Source of the DNA: Micrococcus cohnii
GTDB taxonomy: Bacteria; Actinomycetota; Actinomycetes; Actinomycetales; Micrococcaceae
DNA: 64,000 nt
NCBI RefSeq assembly: GCF_014205175.1
Contig: NZ_JACHNA010000001.1
Coordinates: 62,001-126,000 of the forward strand
Direction of reading: 5' to 3'
In this document: piece after piece, positions 50,646 through 60,228 of the stretch
How the letters are laid out: every line of letters starts with the position of its first letter
Position numbering within the stretch: position 1 is the stretch's first letter
The notes under the pieces: generated by a model
What the model saw: the letters and a program-made list of their open reading frames with translations, nothing else
Told to the model about the DNA's origin: nothing
Databases searched by the model: none
Program-made: the position numbers and the translations under genes

Positions 50646-51305
50646 ATGACGATGAACCCTCAGGACCACGATGGCGCGCCGAATGCGGCTGAGCACGGCC
50701 GGCCGCCGCACGGTCAGCCGTACGGCCATCCGCAGCAGGAGGCCCCGGGCTCCCGGTACGGCACGCAGGCCTACACACCACAGGCCCAGTACGACGTGAT
50801 GCAGGAGCCGAAGAAGTACCGCACGCTGCTCACGCTCACCCTGGCCAGCCTGGGCCTGTACGTGCTGAACCTGCTGCTCTCGATGCTCATGACCGGCGAC
50901 GACAAGTACCGTCGCTACCTGCAGGAGTCGGCGACCGCCGGGGACCAGTCCCTGTCGGCCGACGAGCTCGAGCAGATCACCTCCGTCATGAATCTGGTGA
51001 TGATCGGCACGATCCTGGTCTCCGGCATCATCGGCATTGCGATGTACCTGCTGGTGTACTTGGGCCTCAAGAAGAAGAAGGGCTGGGCGCGCATCCTGGG
51101 CATCGTGTTCGCGATCCTCGGGGTGCTCAGCACGGCGGGCAGCCTGATCACCATCGGCGCGACGGCCTCAGGCGTCCTGCTGGTCGCATTGCTGCTGGTC
51201 AGTGTCGCGTTCCTGGTGGTGAACGTGCTGTGGCTGCTCCACGCCTTCGGCAAGGACGTGACGGCGTACCTGCAGCAGCAGAAATTCCTGCACGCCGCCC
51301 GGTGA
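50646..51305 (+). CDS. Four-helix membrane protein with Gly/Pro/His tail
   Basis: Protein of 219 aa. A Pro/His/Gln/Gly-rich tail (1-55), then about four hydrophobic segments with a KKKKGW basic turn between the second and third. No known domain recognised. GAGGAAGGA precedes the ATG. It follows the ABC pair but after a probable terminator. Confidence 0.65.
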   Translation: MTMNPQDHDGAPNAAEHGRPPHGQPYGHPQQEAPGSRYGTQAYTPQAQYDVMQEPKKYRTLLTLTLASLGLYVLNLLLSMLMTGDDKYRRYLQESATAGDQSLSADELEQITSVMNLVMIGTILVSGIIGIAMYLLVYLGLKKKKGWARILGIVFAILGVLSTAGSLITIGATASGVLLVALLLVSVAFLVVNVLWLLHAFGKDVTAYLQQQKFLHAAR

Positions 51306-51418
51306 ACCCGTGGGGCCGCCGCGCCCCGTATGGCACACGGCCACACCCGAGGACGCCCCGGCGTCCGAGCCGCGTCCCGACCGGGGCCGGCCCGGACGCC
51401 GGGGCGTCGGTCATGCGA

Positions 51419-51424
51419 GACAAT
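51419..51424 (+). promoter_or_regulatory. Predicted -10 hexamer, leaderless membrane protein gene
   Basis: GACAAT followed by 6 nt and ATG at 51431. Confidence 0.5.
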
Positions 51425-51430
51425 GGCCCC

Positions 51431-51955
51431 ATGGCTTCCCCGCAGGCACACCACCCCGACGTCCCTCCTGGCCAGCTGCACCCTGAGGTGCGCCGAGGGC
51501 GCTCGCGTCTGCTGAACATCACCGTCGTGACGGGACTGTTCTCCACGCTCGCGATCACCGGCATGACCGTCCTGCACCAGGACCAGGACCTCGTCCGCGG
51601 CATCCTCGAGGCCCGGTCTTGGGGCGTCGACGAGGTCACGGACCGTGAGGTCGCCGCGATGACCACGGGATCCGGCGACGTCGTTCTCGCGGCGCTCGGC
51701 TCGATCGCCCTCACCGCGGCCATCTGGTTCGGCGTGCACCGACTCTGGCGCCTCGCCCGGTGGGCCGCCGTCGTCATCGCCGTGCTCTGCCTGCTCACGG
51801 CGGCCTTCTGGTCCGTCGACGGCGGGCAGCTCATGTGGCACGGCGGCGGGCTCGGCGTCGCGGTGCTCGCGGCCGTGTGCGCGATGGGCACCTCCTGCGC
51901 CGTGTGGCTGCTCGTGGCGTTCAACCGGCTCGTGCGGGACGCCTTCGACAGGTGA
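51431..51955 (+). CDS. Four-helix membrane protein, unknown function
   Basis: Protein of 174 aa with a ~30-residue polar N-terminus and four hydrophobic segments (about 32-50, 83-100, 108-130 and 135-165), the last ending FNRLVRDAFDR. No known domain. Start set by GACAAT 6 nt upstream. Convergent with sdhB. Confidence 0.6.
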   Translation: MASPQAHHPDVPPGQLHPEVRRGRSRLLNITVVTGLFSTLAITGMTVLHQDQDLVRGILEARSWGVDEVTDREVAAMTTGSGDVVLAALGSIALTAAIWFGVHRLWRLARWAAVVIAVLCLLTAAFWSVDGGQLMWHGGGLGVAVLAAVCAMGTSCAVWLLVAFNRLVRDAFDR

Positions 51956-51998
51956 CGACGCCGCCGTCGAGGCCACGCTGAGCGCTGCATCAACGATG

Positions 51999-52040
51999 AG
52001 GGCCCCGCCCTCCCGGCAGCATGCCGGGGAGCGGGGCCCT
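51999..52040. terminator. Bidirectional terminator downstream of sdhB
   Basis: Arms 51999-52018 and 52022-52040 (AGGGCCCCG outer, CCGGCA inner) between convergent genes. Confidence 0.75.
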
Positions 52041-52067
52041 GAGCGCATCAGGCGCCGTCGGAGCGGC

Positions 52068-52859
52068 TCAGACGGAGCGGGCCAGAATGGCCTGCTTGAC
52101 CTCGGCGATCGCCTTGGTCACCTGAATGCCGCGCGGGCACGCATCGGTGCAGTTGAAGGTCGTGCGGCAGCGCCACACGCCTTCCTTGTCGTTCAGGATC
52201 TCCAGGCGCATGTCGCCGGCGTCGTCACGCGAGTCGAAGATGAACCGGTGCGCGTTCACGATCGCGGCCGGGCCGAAGTACTGGCCGTCAGTCCAGAACA
52301 CCGGGCACGACGAGGTGCACGCTGCGCACAGGATGCACTTGGTGGTGTCGTCGTAGATCTCGCGATCGTGCTGCGACTGGAAGCGCTCACGGGTCGGCTC
52401 GTGGCCCTCGGAGACAAGGAACGGCATGATCTCGCGGTAGGACTGGAAGAACGGTTCCATGTCCACGATCAGGTCCTTCTCGACCGGCAGGCCCTTGATG
52501 GCCTCGACCGTGATGGGCTTGGACAGGTCCAGGTCCTTCAGCAGGGTCTTGCAGGCCAGGCGGTTGCGGCCGTTGATCCGCATCGCGTCCGAGCCGCAGA
52601 TGCCGTGGGCGCAGGAGCGACGGAACGACAGCGAGCCGTCGTGCTCCCACTTGACCTTGTGCAGGGCGTCCAGCACGCGGTCCGTGCCGTACATGGTGAG
52701 CTTCCACTCGTCCCAGTACGCTGCCTCCGAGTCCTCCGGGAGGTAGCGGCGCACGCGCAGGACGATGTCGAAGCTCTCGACGCCCCCGGCGTCTCCGGAG
52801 CCCTGGTTCAGCTCGACCTTCGAGGCCGGCTCGGCGGTTTCGGTGACTGCAGTGCTCAT
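52068..52859 (-). CDS. sdhB: Succinate dehydrogenase iron-sulfur subunit
   Basis: Electron-transfer subunit of complex II, 263 aa. The [2Fe-2S] ligands lie in SCAHGICGSDAMRINGRNRL plus the next Ala-Cys; the [4Fe-4S] motif is CILCAACTSSCP, and CTDACPRGIQ with an earlier Cys gives the [3Fe-4S] site. Start overlaps the sdhA stop (TGATG). Last gene of sdhCDAB. Confidence 0.97.
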   Translation of the reverse strand: MSTAVTETAEPASKVELNQGSGDAGGVESFDIVLRVRRYLPEDSEAAYWDEWKLTMYGTDRVLDALHKVKWEHDGSLSFRRSCAHGICGSDAMRINGRNRLACKTLLKDLDLSKPITVEAIKGLPVEKDLIVDMEPFFQSYREIMPFLVSEGHEPTRERFQSQHDREIYDDTTKCILCAACTSSCPVFWTDGQYFGPAAIVNAHRFIFDSRDDAGDMRLEILNDKEGVWRCRTTFNCTDACPRGIQVTKAIAEVKQAILARSV

Positions 52860-54646
52860 CAGTACTTACGCTCCATCGGCTGGTAACGGGTGATGACGAC
52901 CGGCTTCGTATCGAAGCGGATGCCCTTGACGCCCTCCATCTCCGCGGTCTCGTCGCGGTAGATCATGGTGTGCGCCATGAAGTTCTCGTCGTCGCGGTCC
53001 GGGTAGTCCTCGCGGTAGTGACCGCCGCGGGACTCCTTGCGGCCCAGGGCGGCCAGGGTCATCGCCTCGGCGATGTCCAGCAGGTACCCGAGCTCGACGC
53101 CCTCGAGCAGGTCGAGGTTGAAGCGCTTGCCCTTGTCCTGCACGGAGATGTTGCGGTGGCGGGTGCGCAGGTCCTCGATCTCGGCGAGCGCGCGGCGGAT
53201 CGACTCCTCAGTGCGGAACACCTGCATGTCGGCGTCCATGACCTCCTGGAGGCGAGCCCGCAGGTCAGCGACCTTCTCCGTGCCGGTGGCCGAGCGCAGG
53301 TTCTCGATCTGCTCGACAATCGGCGCCTCGCCGTTCTCCGGCAGGTCCACGAAGCCGGCCGTGCCCGCGTACTCCGCGGCGTAGATGCCCGCGCGACGGC
53401 CGAACACGTTGATGTCCAGCAGTGAGTTGGTGCCGAGCCGGTTCGAGCCGTGCACGGACACGCAGGCGACCTCGCCCGCGGCGTAGAGGCCCGGCACGAC
53501 GGTGTCGTTGTCCTGCAGGACCTCGCCCTTGATGTTCGTCGGGATGCCGCCCATGAAGTAGTGGCAGGTCGGGAAGACCGGCACCGGCTCGGTGTACGGC
53601 TCGACGCCCAGGTACGTGCGCGCGAACTCCGTGATGTCCGGGAGCTTGGCGTCGATGTGCGCCGGCTCCAGGTGGGTGAGGTCGAGCAGCACGTAGTCCT
53701 TGTTCGGTCCGCAGCCGCGGCCCTGGCGGACCTCCTCGGCCATCGACCGCGCCACGATGTCACGCGGCGCCAGGTCCTTGATGGTCGGGGCGTAGCGCTC
53801 CATGAAGCGCTCTCCGTCGGCGTTGCGCAGGATGCCACCCTCGCCGCGAGCGGCCTCCGAGAGCAGGATGCCCAGGCCGGCCAGGCCGGTCGGGTGGAAC
53901 TGCACGAACTCCATGTCCTCGAGCGGCAGGCCGGCGCGGTAGGCGATGGCCATACCGTCGCCGGTCAGGGTGTGCGCGTTCGAGGTGGTCTTGAAGACCT
54001 TGCCGGCGCCGCCGGTGGCGAACACGACCGACTTGGCCTGGAAGACGTGGATCTCGCCGGTGGCGAGCTCATAGGAGACAACGCCGGCCACGCGCTTCTG
54101 CGTGTACGCGGTGCCGTCCTCGCGGGTGGCCTCCTCGTCGACCATGAGCAGGTCCAGCGCGTAGAACTCGTTGTAGAACTCCACGTTGTGCTTGACGCAG
54201 TTCTGGTAGAGCGTCTGCAGGATCATGTGGCCGGTGCGGTCCGCGGCGTAGCACGCGCGACGCACGGGCGACTTGCCGTGGTCGCGGGTGTGTCCGCCGA
54301 ACCGGCGCTGGTCGATCTTGCCCTCGGGCGTGCGGTTGAACGGCAGGCCCATCCGCTCGAGGTCGAGCACCGCGTCGATGGCCTCCTTGGCCATGACTTC
54401 AGCGGCGTCCTGGTCCACCAGATAGTCGCCGCCCTTGATGGTGTCGAAGGTGTGCCACTCCCAGTTGTCCTCCTCGACGTTGGCCAGGGCGGCGCACATG
54501 CCGCCCTGGGCGGCGCCGGTGTGGGAGCGGGTCGGGTAGATCTTGGTGAGCACGGCGGTGCGGGCGCGCTGCCCCGATTCGATGGCCGCGCGCATGCCGG
54601 CTCCGCCGGCGCCGACGATGACCACGTCGTACTTGTGTACCTGCAT
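52859..54646 (-). CDS. sdhA: Succinate dehydrogenase flavoprotein subunit
   Basis: Catalytic subunit, 595 aa, oxidising succinate to fumarate. FAD site YDVVIVGAGGAGMRAAIESG, the covalent-flavin His in YPTRSHTGAAQGGMCAAL, active-site HPTGLAGLG and the Arg region GSNRLGTNSLLDINVFGRRA are visible. Typical length and order within sdhCDAB. Confidence 0.97.
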   Translation of the reverse strand: MQVHKYDVVIVGAGGAGMRAAIESGQRARTAVLTKIYPTRSHTGAAQGGMCAALANVEEDNWEWHTFDTIKGGDYLVDQDAAEVMAKEAIDAVLDLERMGLPFNRTPEGKIDQRRFGGHTRDHGKSPVRRACYAADRTGHMILQTLYQNCVKHNVEFYNEFYALDLLMVDEEATREDGTAYTQKRVAGVVSYELATGEIHVFQAKSVVFATGGAGKVFKTTSNAHTLTGDGMAIAYRAGLPLEDMEFVQFHPTGLAGLGILLSEAARGEGGILRNADGERFMERYAPTIKDLAPRDIVARSMAEEVRQGRGCGPNKDYVLLDLTHLEPAHIDAKLPDITEFARTYLGVEPYTEPVPVFPTCHYFMGGIPTNIKGEVLQDNDTVVPGLYAAGEVACVSVHGSNRLGTNSLLDINVFGRRAGIYAAEYAGTAGFVDLPENGEAPIVEQIENLRSATGTEKVADLRARLQEVMDADMQVFRTEESIRRALAEIEDLRTRHRNISVQDKGKRFNLDLLEGVELGYLLDIAEAMTLAALGRKESRGGHYREDYPDRDDENFMAHTMIYRDETAEMEGVKGIRFDTKPVVITRYQPMERKY

Positions 54647-54739
54647 TCTCAGGCTTCTCTCTTTCGTGTCTGTCTCGCGCTCGTCCCGGGCGGGCCCGGG
54701 GGCGTCGGGTCGATGACGTTGCTCGGTGTCTGAACGAGG

Positions 54740-55222
54740 TCAGCCGTGGCAGAACGCGGGGACGTCCTTCAGCAGCTGGCCGGACGCGTCGACCATGCAG
54801 GGCTCGAAGGTGAAGATCACCAGGGTGCCGAGGATGATGATGGCGGCGGTCGCCACGTACAGGATCATCGACAGCCAGAACCGGACCCGATCCTTGTGGG
54901 CGTAGTCGTTGATGATCGTGCGCATGCCGTTGGTGCCGTGCAGCATTGCCAGCCACAGCAGCAGCAGGTCCCAGAACTGCCACATTGGGTCGGCCCACTT
55001 GCCGGCCACGAAGCCGAAGTCGACGCCGGCGATGCCCTCGCCGACCAGCAGGTTCGAGATCAGGTGGCCGAAGATCAGCACGACCAGCACGACGCCGGAC
55101 AGTCGCATGAACAGCCATGCGAGCATCTCGAAGTTGCCCTTGCCGCCCTTGCTTCGCGTGTACTTCGGGTCGATCCGACCCGTGCGCGGAGCGGCGATGG
55201 TGGTCTCAGTTGCGTGGCTCAT
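54740..55222 (-). CDS. sdhD: Succinate dehydrogenase membrane anchor subunit
   Basis: Anchor of 160 aa with three helices (about 35-60, 80-100, 115-140). The heme-ligand-type His sits in LLLWLAMLHGTNGMRTIIND, the usual anchor motif. Lies 3 nt downstream of sdhC on the minus strand and 93 nt before sdhA. Confidence 0.9.
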   Translation of the reverse strand: MSHATETTIAAPRTGRIDPKYTRSKGGKGNFEMLAWLFMRLSGVVLVVLIFGHLISNLLVGEGIAGVDFGFVAGKWADPMWQFWDLLLLWLAMLHGTNGMRTIINDYAHKDRVRFWLSMILYVATAAIIILGTLVIFTFEPCMVDASGQLLKDVPAFCHG

Positions 55223-55225
55223 GGA

Positions 55226-55630
55226 TCAGTGACCTCCGAAGGCGAGCGCGAAGTGACGGATACAGAAGCCGATGGTCAGCACGGCCCAGAGGGCGAGCAC
55301 GACCCAGAGCAGGGTCTTGTGGTGCTTCGTGCCACCGGCCCAGAAGTCCACGAGGATGATCCGCAGGCCGTTCAGCGCGTGGAACAGGATGGCGGCGACC
55401 AAGCCGGCCTCGCCGAGGGCGAAGTACCACGTCTTGTAGGCGCCGATGACGGCGTCGTAGGCCTCGGGCGAGACGCGTACGAGCGACGTGTCGAGCACGT
55501 GCACGAGTAGGTAGAAGAAGATGACGACGCCGGTGATGCGGTGGCCCACCCAGGACCACATTCCGCCGTAGCCGCGGTACAGGGTCCCTCGGCCTTCTTT
55601 GGCCGGGGCCTGCGCAGTGGCACTAGTCAC
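55226..55630 (-). CDS. sdhC: Succinate dehydrogenase cytochrome b556 subunit
   Basis: Anchor of 134 aa with three helices. The quinone/heme region SWVGHRITGVVIFFYLLVHV and AILFHALNGLRIILVDFW carry the family His residues. GTG start at 55630 with a strong GGGAGGTAA site. First gene of the operon. Confidence 0.92.
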   Translation of the reverse strand: MTSATAQAPAKEGRGTLYRGYGGMWSWVGHRITGVVIFFYLLVHVLDTSLVRVSPEAYDAVIGAYKTWYFALGEAGLVAAILFHALNGLRIILVDFWAGGTKHHKTLLWVVLALWAVLTIGFCIRHFALAFGGH

Positions 55631-55732
55631 GGTTGATTACCTCCCAGGGAAATGCACGGCCCCCGGCTCGTCGGCGAAGGTGTGCTGGCGAGGGGCGCAG
55701 GGGTACGCGGTGCGAAGTGGATTCCATCGTCC

Positions 55733-55738
55733 AGAATA
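55733..55738 (-). promoter_or_regulatory. Predicted -10 hexamer of the sdhCDAB operon
   Basis: TATTCT on the minus strand, about 100 nt before sdhC. Confidence 0.45.
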
Positions 55739-55807
55739 GCCCCTGATTGAGCTGATAGCGGAGTGGGCGCCGGTGTGTGACGCGCCGTGCTCGCCGTGCG
55801 CGATGCG

Positions 55808-55813
55808 TACGCT
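55808..55813 (+). promoter_or_regulatory. Predicted -10 hexamer of manC
   Basis: TACGCT, 7 nt before the ATG at 55821; leaderless start likely. Confidence 0.5.
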
Positions 55814-55820
55814 GTGTCCC

Positions 55821-56972
55821 ATGAGCGACCAGAACCTTGACGCAGCGCCCCTGTCGGAGGCGGCGCGCGACGCCCTCTCCCGTTTCCACGCGGTCATCCC
55901 GGCCGGCGGAGTCGGCACACGGCTGTGGCCCCTGTCCCGGGCGGCCGCCCCCAAGTTCCTCCACGACCTGACCGGATCGGGCCAGACGCTCATCCGCGCG
56001 ACGTGGGATCGTCTCGCTCCGCTGGCCGAGCAGGGGATGACGGTCGTCACCGGACGCGTGCATCGCGACGCGGTCGTGGGACAGCTTGATGAGCTCGTCG
56101 AGGAGAATCTGGTGCTCGAGCCGGAGCCCAAGGACTCGGCGGCGGCAATCGGCCTGGCCGCGGCGATCCTGTCGCTGCGCGATCCCGAGACGATCATGGG
56201 CTCCTTCGCCGCTGACCAGGTGATCGCCCCCGTGGATCGCTTCCAGCAGGCCGTGACCCAGGCGGTCGTGACGGCGGCCACCGGGAAGATCGTCACCATC
56301 GGCATCACGCCGAGCCATCCGGCGACCGGCTTCGGCTACATCCGCACCGGCCGCTCCCTCCGCCTCTCGGACGCCCCCGACGCGCACGACGTGGCCGCGT
56401 TCGTCGAGAAGCCGGATCAGCGAGTCGCCGAGCAGTACGTGCGCTCGGGCCGCTACCTGTGGAACGCCGGCATGTTCGTGGCGCCGGTGCGCCTGATGCT
56501 CGAACACCTCGAGGCCAATGAGCCCGAACTGCACGCCGGGCTCATGCAGATCGCCCGAGCCTGGGACACCGACGAGCGCGATGAGGTGCTCGCCCGCGTG
56601 TGGCCCACCCTGAAGAAGACCGCCATCGACTACGCGGTGGCCGAGCCCGCCGCCGCGGTCGGCGACGTCGCGGTCGTGCCGGGCACCTTCACCTGGGACG
56701 ACGTGGGCGATTTCGCCGCGATCGCACGACTCAACCCGGTCCGCGATTCCTCGGGCATCACCGTCATCGGCGAGACGCCGCGCGTCTACTCGACCGACGC
56801 CTCCGGCGTGGTCGTGACGGACACCGAGCGCGTCATCGCCCTGATCGGCATCGAGGACGTCGTGGTGGTCGACACCGAGGACGCCCTGCTGGTGACGACC
56901 ACGCAGAACGCGCAGGAGGTCAAGAAGGCCGTCGAGTCGCTCAAGAAGGACGGGCGGGACGACGTCCTCTGA
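55821..56972 (+). CDS. manC: Mannose-1-phosphate guanylyltransferase
   Basis: Makes GDP-mannose from GTP and mannose 1-phosphate for glycan and glycolipid synthesis; 383 aa. The nucleotide loop IPAGGVGTRLWPLSRAAAPK, the FAADQVIAPVDRF metal-site region and GFGYIRTGRSLRL, FVEKPDQ, NAGMFVAPV blocks are as in the family. Lacks the isomerase half of bifunctional enzymes. Product would supply the mannosyltransferase-like GT4 protein encoded at 14535. Confidence 0.94.
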   Translation: MSDQNLDAAPLSEAARDALSRFHAVIPAGGVGTRLWPLSRAAAPKFLHDLTGSGQTLIRATWDRLAPLAEQGMTVVTGRVHRDAVVGQLDELVEENLVLEPEPKDSAAAIGLAAAILSLRDPETIMGSFAADQVIAPVDRFQQAVTQAVVTAATGKIVTIGITPSHPATGFGYIRTGRSLRLSDAPDAHDVAAFVEKPDQRVAEQYVRSGRYLWNAGMFVAPVRLMLEHLEANEPELHAGLMQIARAWDTDERDEVLARVWPTLKKTAIDYAVAEPAAAVGDVAVVPGTFTWDDVGDFAAIARLNPVRDSSGITVIGETPRVYSTDASGVVVTDTERVIALIGIEDVVVVDTEDALLVTTTQNAQEVKKAVESLKKDGRDDVL

Positions 56973-57054
56973 GCGGCCGTCCGCCATGAGGGCGCCGGCC
57001 GCGCGAAGATGACGAGATCGGCCTCGAGGCAGCCGCCGCCACCGGCTCCTCCGG

Positions 57055-57060
57055 TAGCCT
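57055..57060 (+). promoter_or_regulatory. Predicted -10 hexamer of the amidohydrolase gene
   Basis: TAGCCT, 8 nt before the ATG at 57069. Confidence 0.45.
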
Positions 57061-57068
57061 CGCGGAGC

Positions 57069-58364
57069 ATGACCGACGCCACGACCCGTCCTGCCGACCC
57101 CACGGCCCCGCCGAGTTCAGCGGTCGAGGTCCCGTCGACCAGACCGACGGTCGCGGCCGTTGAGCCCGGGGCGCGTGCGCTGCGCCGGGCGGTACACGCG
57201 GAGCCGGAGCTCGGGCACGTCGAGCACCGCACGACCGCCGCCCTTCTCGACCACCTGGCACGTGCAGGCCTTCAGCCACAGCAGCTCGAGGACACCGGTG
57301 CATACGTCGACGTCGGGACCGGGCCGCTCGTGCTCGGCCTGCGCGCGGACATCGACGCCCTGCCAGTCGACGAGCTCACCGGCCTCGATTACGCCTCGCG
57401 GCACCAGGGCATCGCACACGCATGCGGCCACGACATGCACACCGCGGTCATGGCCGGCACCGCCGTGAGCCTGCATCGAATCCTGACCGGCCGCGGCGGA
57501 AGCCGGGCCCTCGACGAGGCGGCCTCCCGGGCCGGCGGCCGGGTCCGCGTCATCTTCCAGCCGGCCGAGGAGATTCAGCCCGGCGGAGCTCTCGGCGTCA
57601 TCCAGCAGGGGGCGCTCGAGGGTCTGCCACGCATCCTGGCCGCGCACTGCGAGCCGCGCTTCGACGTCGGGACGATCGGCACCCGCATCGGCGCGATCAC
57701 CTCGGCCGCGGACACCGTGCGGATCACGCTCACCGGGCGCGGCGGGCACACCTCCCGCCCGCATCTGACCGAGGACATGGTCTTCGCGCTGAGCCAGATC
57801 GCGGTGAACGTGCCCGCCGTGCTCTCCCGCCGCATCGACGTGCGCTCGGCCGTCTCTGTGGTGTGGGGACAGATCGCCGCCGGCTCGGCGCCGAACGCGA
57901 TCGACTCCGTCGGCACTCTCTCCGGCACGATGCGCTGCCTGGACGCCGAGGTCTGGGAAGAAGCCGGAAGCCTGCTCGACGAGGTGGTCACCCAGGTCGC
58001 GGCCCCCTACGGGGTCCGGGTAGAGCTCGAACACATCCGCGGTGTGCCGCCGGTGACGAACAGCGAGGCGGAGACCGCGGTGATCGAAGCGGCGGCTCGG
58101 CGCGAGCTCGGGGCGGACGCCATCCAGCTGACGCCGCAGTCGATGGGCGGCGAGGACTTCGCCTGGATGACCCAGCAGGTGCCCGGGTCGATGCTCCGGC
58201 TCGGCACACGCACCCCCGGAGGACCCGTCTACGACCTGCATCGCGGCGACTATGCGCCCGATGAGCGCGCGATCGGCGTGGGCATGCGTGTGTTCACGTC
58301 TGCGGCGCTCGGCGAGATGCTCGGTGCATCCGGTGCCGGCACGGAAGGCCGTGGCCGTGGGTGA
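57069..58364 (+). CDS. M20-family amidohydrolase
   Basis: Metal-dependent amidohydrolase of 431 aa. LRADIDALPVDELTGLDYAS, AHACGHDMHTAVMAGTA (metal His/Asp), FQPAEEIQPGGALGVIQQG (catalytic Glu pair) and the late SMGGEDFAWM (metal) are present. Relatives split N-acyl amino acids, hippurate or IAA conjugates; the substrate is unknown. ~45 disordered residues lead. Overlaps cdd by 8 nt. Confidence 0.92.
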   Translation: MTDATTRPADPTAPPSSAVEVPSTRPTVAAVEPGARALRRAVHAEPELGHVEHRTTAALLDHLARAGLQPQQLEDTGAYVDVGTGPLVLGLRADIDALPVDELTGLDYASRHQGIAHACGHDMHTAVMAGTAVSLHRILTGRGGSRALDEAASRAGGRVRVIFQPAEEIQPGGALGVIQQGALEGLPRILAAHCEPRFDVGTIGTRIGAITSAADTVRITLTGRGGHTSRPHLTEDMVFALSQIAVNVPAVLSRRIDVRSAVSVVWGQIAAGSAPNAIDSVGTLSGTMRCLDAEVWEEAGSLLDEVVTQVAAPYGVRVELEHIRGVPPVTNSEAETAVIEAAARRELGADAIQLTPQSMGGEDFAWMTQQVPGSMLRLGTRTPGGPVYDLHRGDYAPDERAIGVGMRVFTSAALGEMLGASGAGTEGRGRG

Positions 58365-58773
58365 CGTGGACTGGACGGCTCTGCGTGCCGCGGCACTGGC
58401 AGCGGCCGCCCGCGCCCATGCCCCGTATTCGGGGTTCCGCGTCGGTGCTGCGGCCCTGGTCGACGACGGCCGGACCGTGGCCGGCTGCAATGTCGAGAAC
58501 GCCTCCTACGGGCTGACGTTGTGCGCCGAATGTTCGCTCGTGTCCGATCTGCACATGAGCGCCCCGACCGATGCACGGGGACGACCCCGCCCCGGCAGGC
58601 TCGTCGCGTTCGTCTGCGTGAACGCCGCCGACGAGGTCACCATGCCGTGCGGACGCTGCCGGCAGCTGCTCTGGGAGTTCCGGGCCCCGGAGATGCTCGT
58701 GTGGGGTCCGTCCGGCCCCCTGCCCATGACGGCAGTGCTGCCCGAAGCCTTCGGTCCCGACGATCTGAGCTGA
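58357..58773 (+). CDS. cdd: Cytidine deaminase
   Basis: Turns cytidine into uridine in nucleoside salvage; 138 aa, tetrameric class. Zn site: AGCNVENASYGLTLCAECSL (Cys plus catalytic Glu) and MPCGRCRQLLWEF (two Cys). A GTG at 58357 with GGAAGG 8 nt upstream gives the best start and overlaps the amidohydrolase end; longer in-frame starts lie inside that gene. Confidence 0.93.
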   Translation: MGDVDWTALRAAALAAAARAHAPYSGFRVGAAALVDDGRTVAGCNVENASYGLTLCAECSLVSDLHMSAPTDARGRPRPGRLVAFVCVNAADEVTMPCGRCRQLLWEFRAPEMLVWGPSGPLPMTAVLPEAFGPDDLS

Positions 58774-58778
58774 GGCAC

Positions 58779-58784
58779 TATCCT
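58779..58784 (+). promoter_or_regulatory. Predicted -10 hexamer of deoA
   Basis: TATCCT about 60 nt before the deoA ATG, just after the cdd stop. Confidence 0.5.
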
Positions 58785-58844
58785 GGCCGGACCGCGGCGG
58801 GGCCGTCCCGGCCGCGACCGTCCCGGACCCCGCAGGAGGAGCCC

Positions 58845-60203
58845 ATGACCGACCCGGCCGGCGCCGCGACCCGCCACGAGTCGTTCGACGCGATCGAGGT
58901 CATCCGTGCCAAGCGGGACGGACAGCGCCTGTCCGACGAGCAGATCGACTGGGTCGTCGACGCGTTCACCCGCGGCGTGGTGGCCGACGAACAGATGTCT
59001 GCGCTGGCCATGGCGATCCTGCTCAACGGCATGGACCGGGCGGAGATCGCGCGGTGGACGCGGGCGATGATCGCGTCGGGGGAGCGGATGGACTTCACCG
59101 GGCTGCGCACGGCAGACGGCCGACCCCTGGTCACGGCCGACAAGCACTCCACCGGAGGCGTGGGGGACAAGATCACCCTGCCGCTGGCCCCGCTCGTGGC
59201 GTCCTACGGGGTCGCGGTGCCGCAGCTGTCCGGCCGCGGACTCGGCCACACCGGGGGCACCCTCGACAAGCTCGAGGCGATCCCGGGCTGGCGTGCCGAG
59301 TTGAGCGGCGAGCAGATCATGCGGCAGCTGAGCGAGGTCGGCGCGGTGGTCTGCGCGGCCGGCGCGGGGCTCGCCCCCGCTGACAAGCGCCTGTACGCGC
59401 TGCGCGACGTGACCGGCACGGTCGAGTCGATCCCGCTGATCGCCTCCTCGATCATGTCCAAGAAGATCGCCGAAGGGACGCGGGCGCTCGTGCTGGACGT
59501 CAAGTGCGGTTCCGGGGCCTTCATGAAGGACGAGGCCGACGCGCGCGAGCTCGCGCGCACGATGGTGGAGATCGGACGTGACGCCGGCGTCGACACCACG
59601 GCGCTGCTCACGGACATGTCCGCACCGCTGGGACGCGCGGTCGGCAACGCCCTCGAAGTGGCCGAGGCGCTCGAGGTGCTCGCCGGTGGCGGACCGCCCG
59701 ACGTGGTCGAGCTGACCGTCGAGCTGGCCCGGCACATGCTGGCCGGTGCGGGGGTGTCCGACGTGGACCCGGCCGAACACCTCGCCGACGGGCGCGCCAT
59801 GGACGTGTGGCGGCGCATGGTCGCCGCCCAGGGCGGAGACCCGGACGCCGCCTTGCCACGGGCCCGTCACACCCAGACCGTCACCGCGTCCCACGACGGG
59901 GTGCTCACGGGCACCGACGCGATGGCCGTGGGCCTGGCGGCGTGGCGCCTGGGCGCCGGCCGGGCGCGTCAGGGTGACCCCGTGCAGGCCGCGGCCGGAG
60001 TCGAGCTGCACATCGGCCTCGGCGAGCCGGTGCATGCCGGCGACGTGCTGGCGACCCTGCACACCGATGAGCCGGAGCGGTTCGATCGCGCCCGGGCCGC
60101 GCTGGCCGACGCGTTCGTCGTGCAGGCGCCCGACCTCGCCCGCGACGCGTCGCTGCGCGCTCGGTCCGTCGTGCTCGAGACCGTCCGTCCGGACGTCGCC
60201 TGA
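58845..60203 (+). CDS. deoA: Thymidine phosphorylase
   Basis: Splits thymidine to thymine and 2-deoxyribose 1-phosphate; 452 aa. The phosphate/base site ADKHSTGGVGDKITLPLAPL, SGRGLGHTGGTLDKLEAIPG and KCGSGAFM are clear. CAGGAGGA precedes the ATG. Follows cdd and precedes a DedA gene and add, making a salvage cluster. Confidence 0.97.
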   Translation: MTDPAGAATRHESFDAIEVIRAKRDGQRLSDEQIDWVVDAFTRGVVADEQMSALAMAILLNGMDRAEIARWTRAMIASGERMDFTGLRTADGRPLVTADKHSTGGVGDKITLPLAPLVASYGVAVPQLSGRGLGHTGGTLDKLEAIPGWRAELSGEQIMRQLSEVGAVVCAAGAGLAPADKRLYALRDVTGTVESIPLIASSIMSKKIAEGTRALVLDVKCGSGAFMKDEADARELARTMVEIGRDAGVDTTALLTDMSAPLGRAVGNALEVAEALEVLAGGGPPDVVELTVELARHMLAGAGVSDVDPAEHLADGRAMDVWRRMVAAQGGDPDAALPRARHTQTVTASHDGVLTGTDAMAVGLAAWRLGAGRARQGDPVQAAAGVELHIGLGEPVHAGDVLATLHTDEPERFDRARAALADAFVVQAPDLARDASLRARSVVLETVRPDVA

Positions 60204-60228
60204 CGCCCGCCCGTCGCCGACCGCCGCC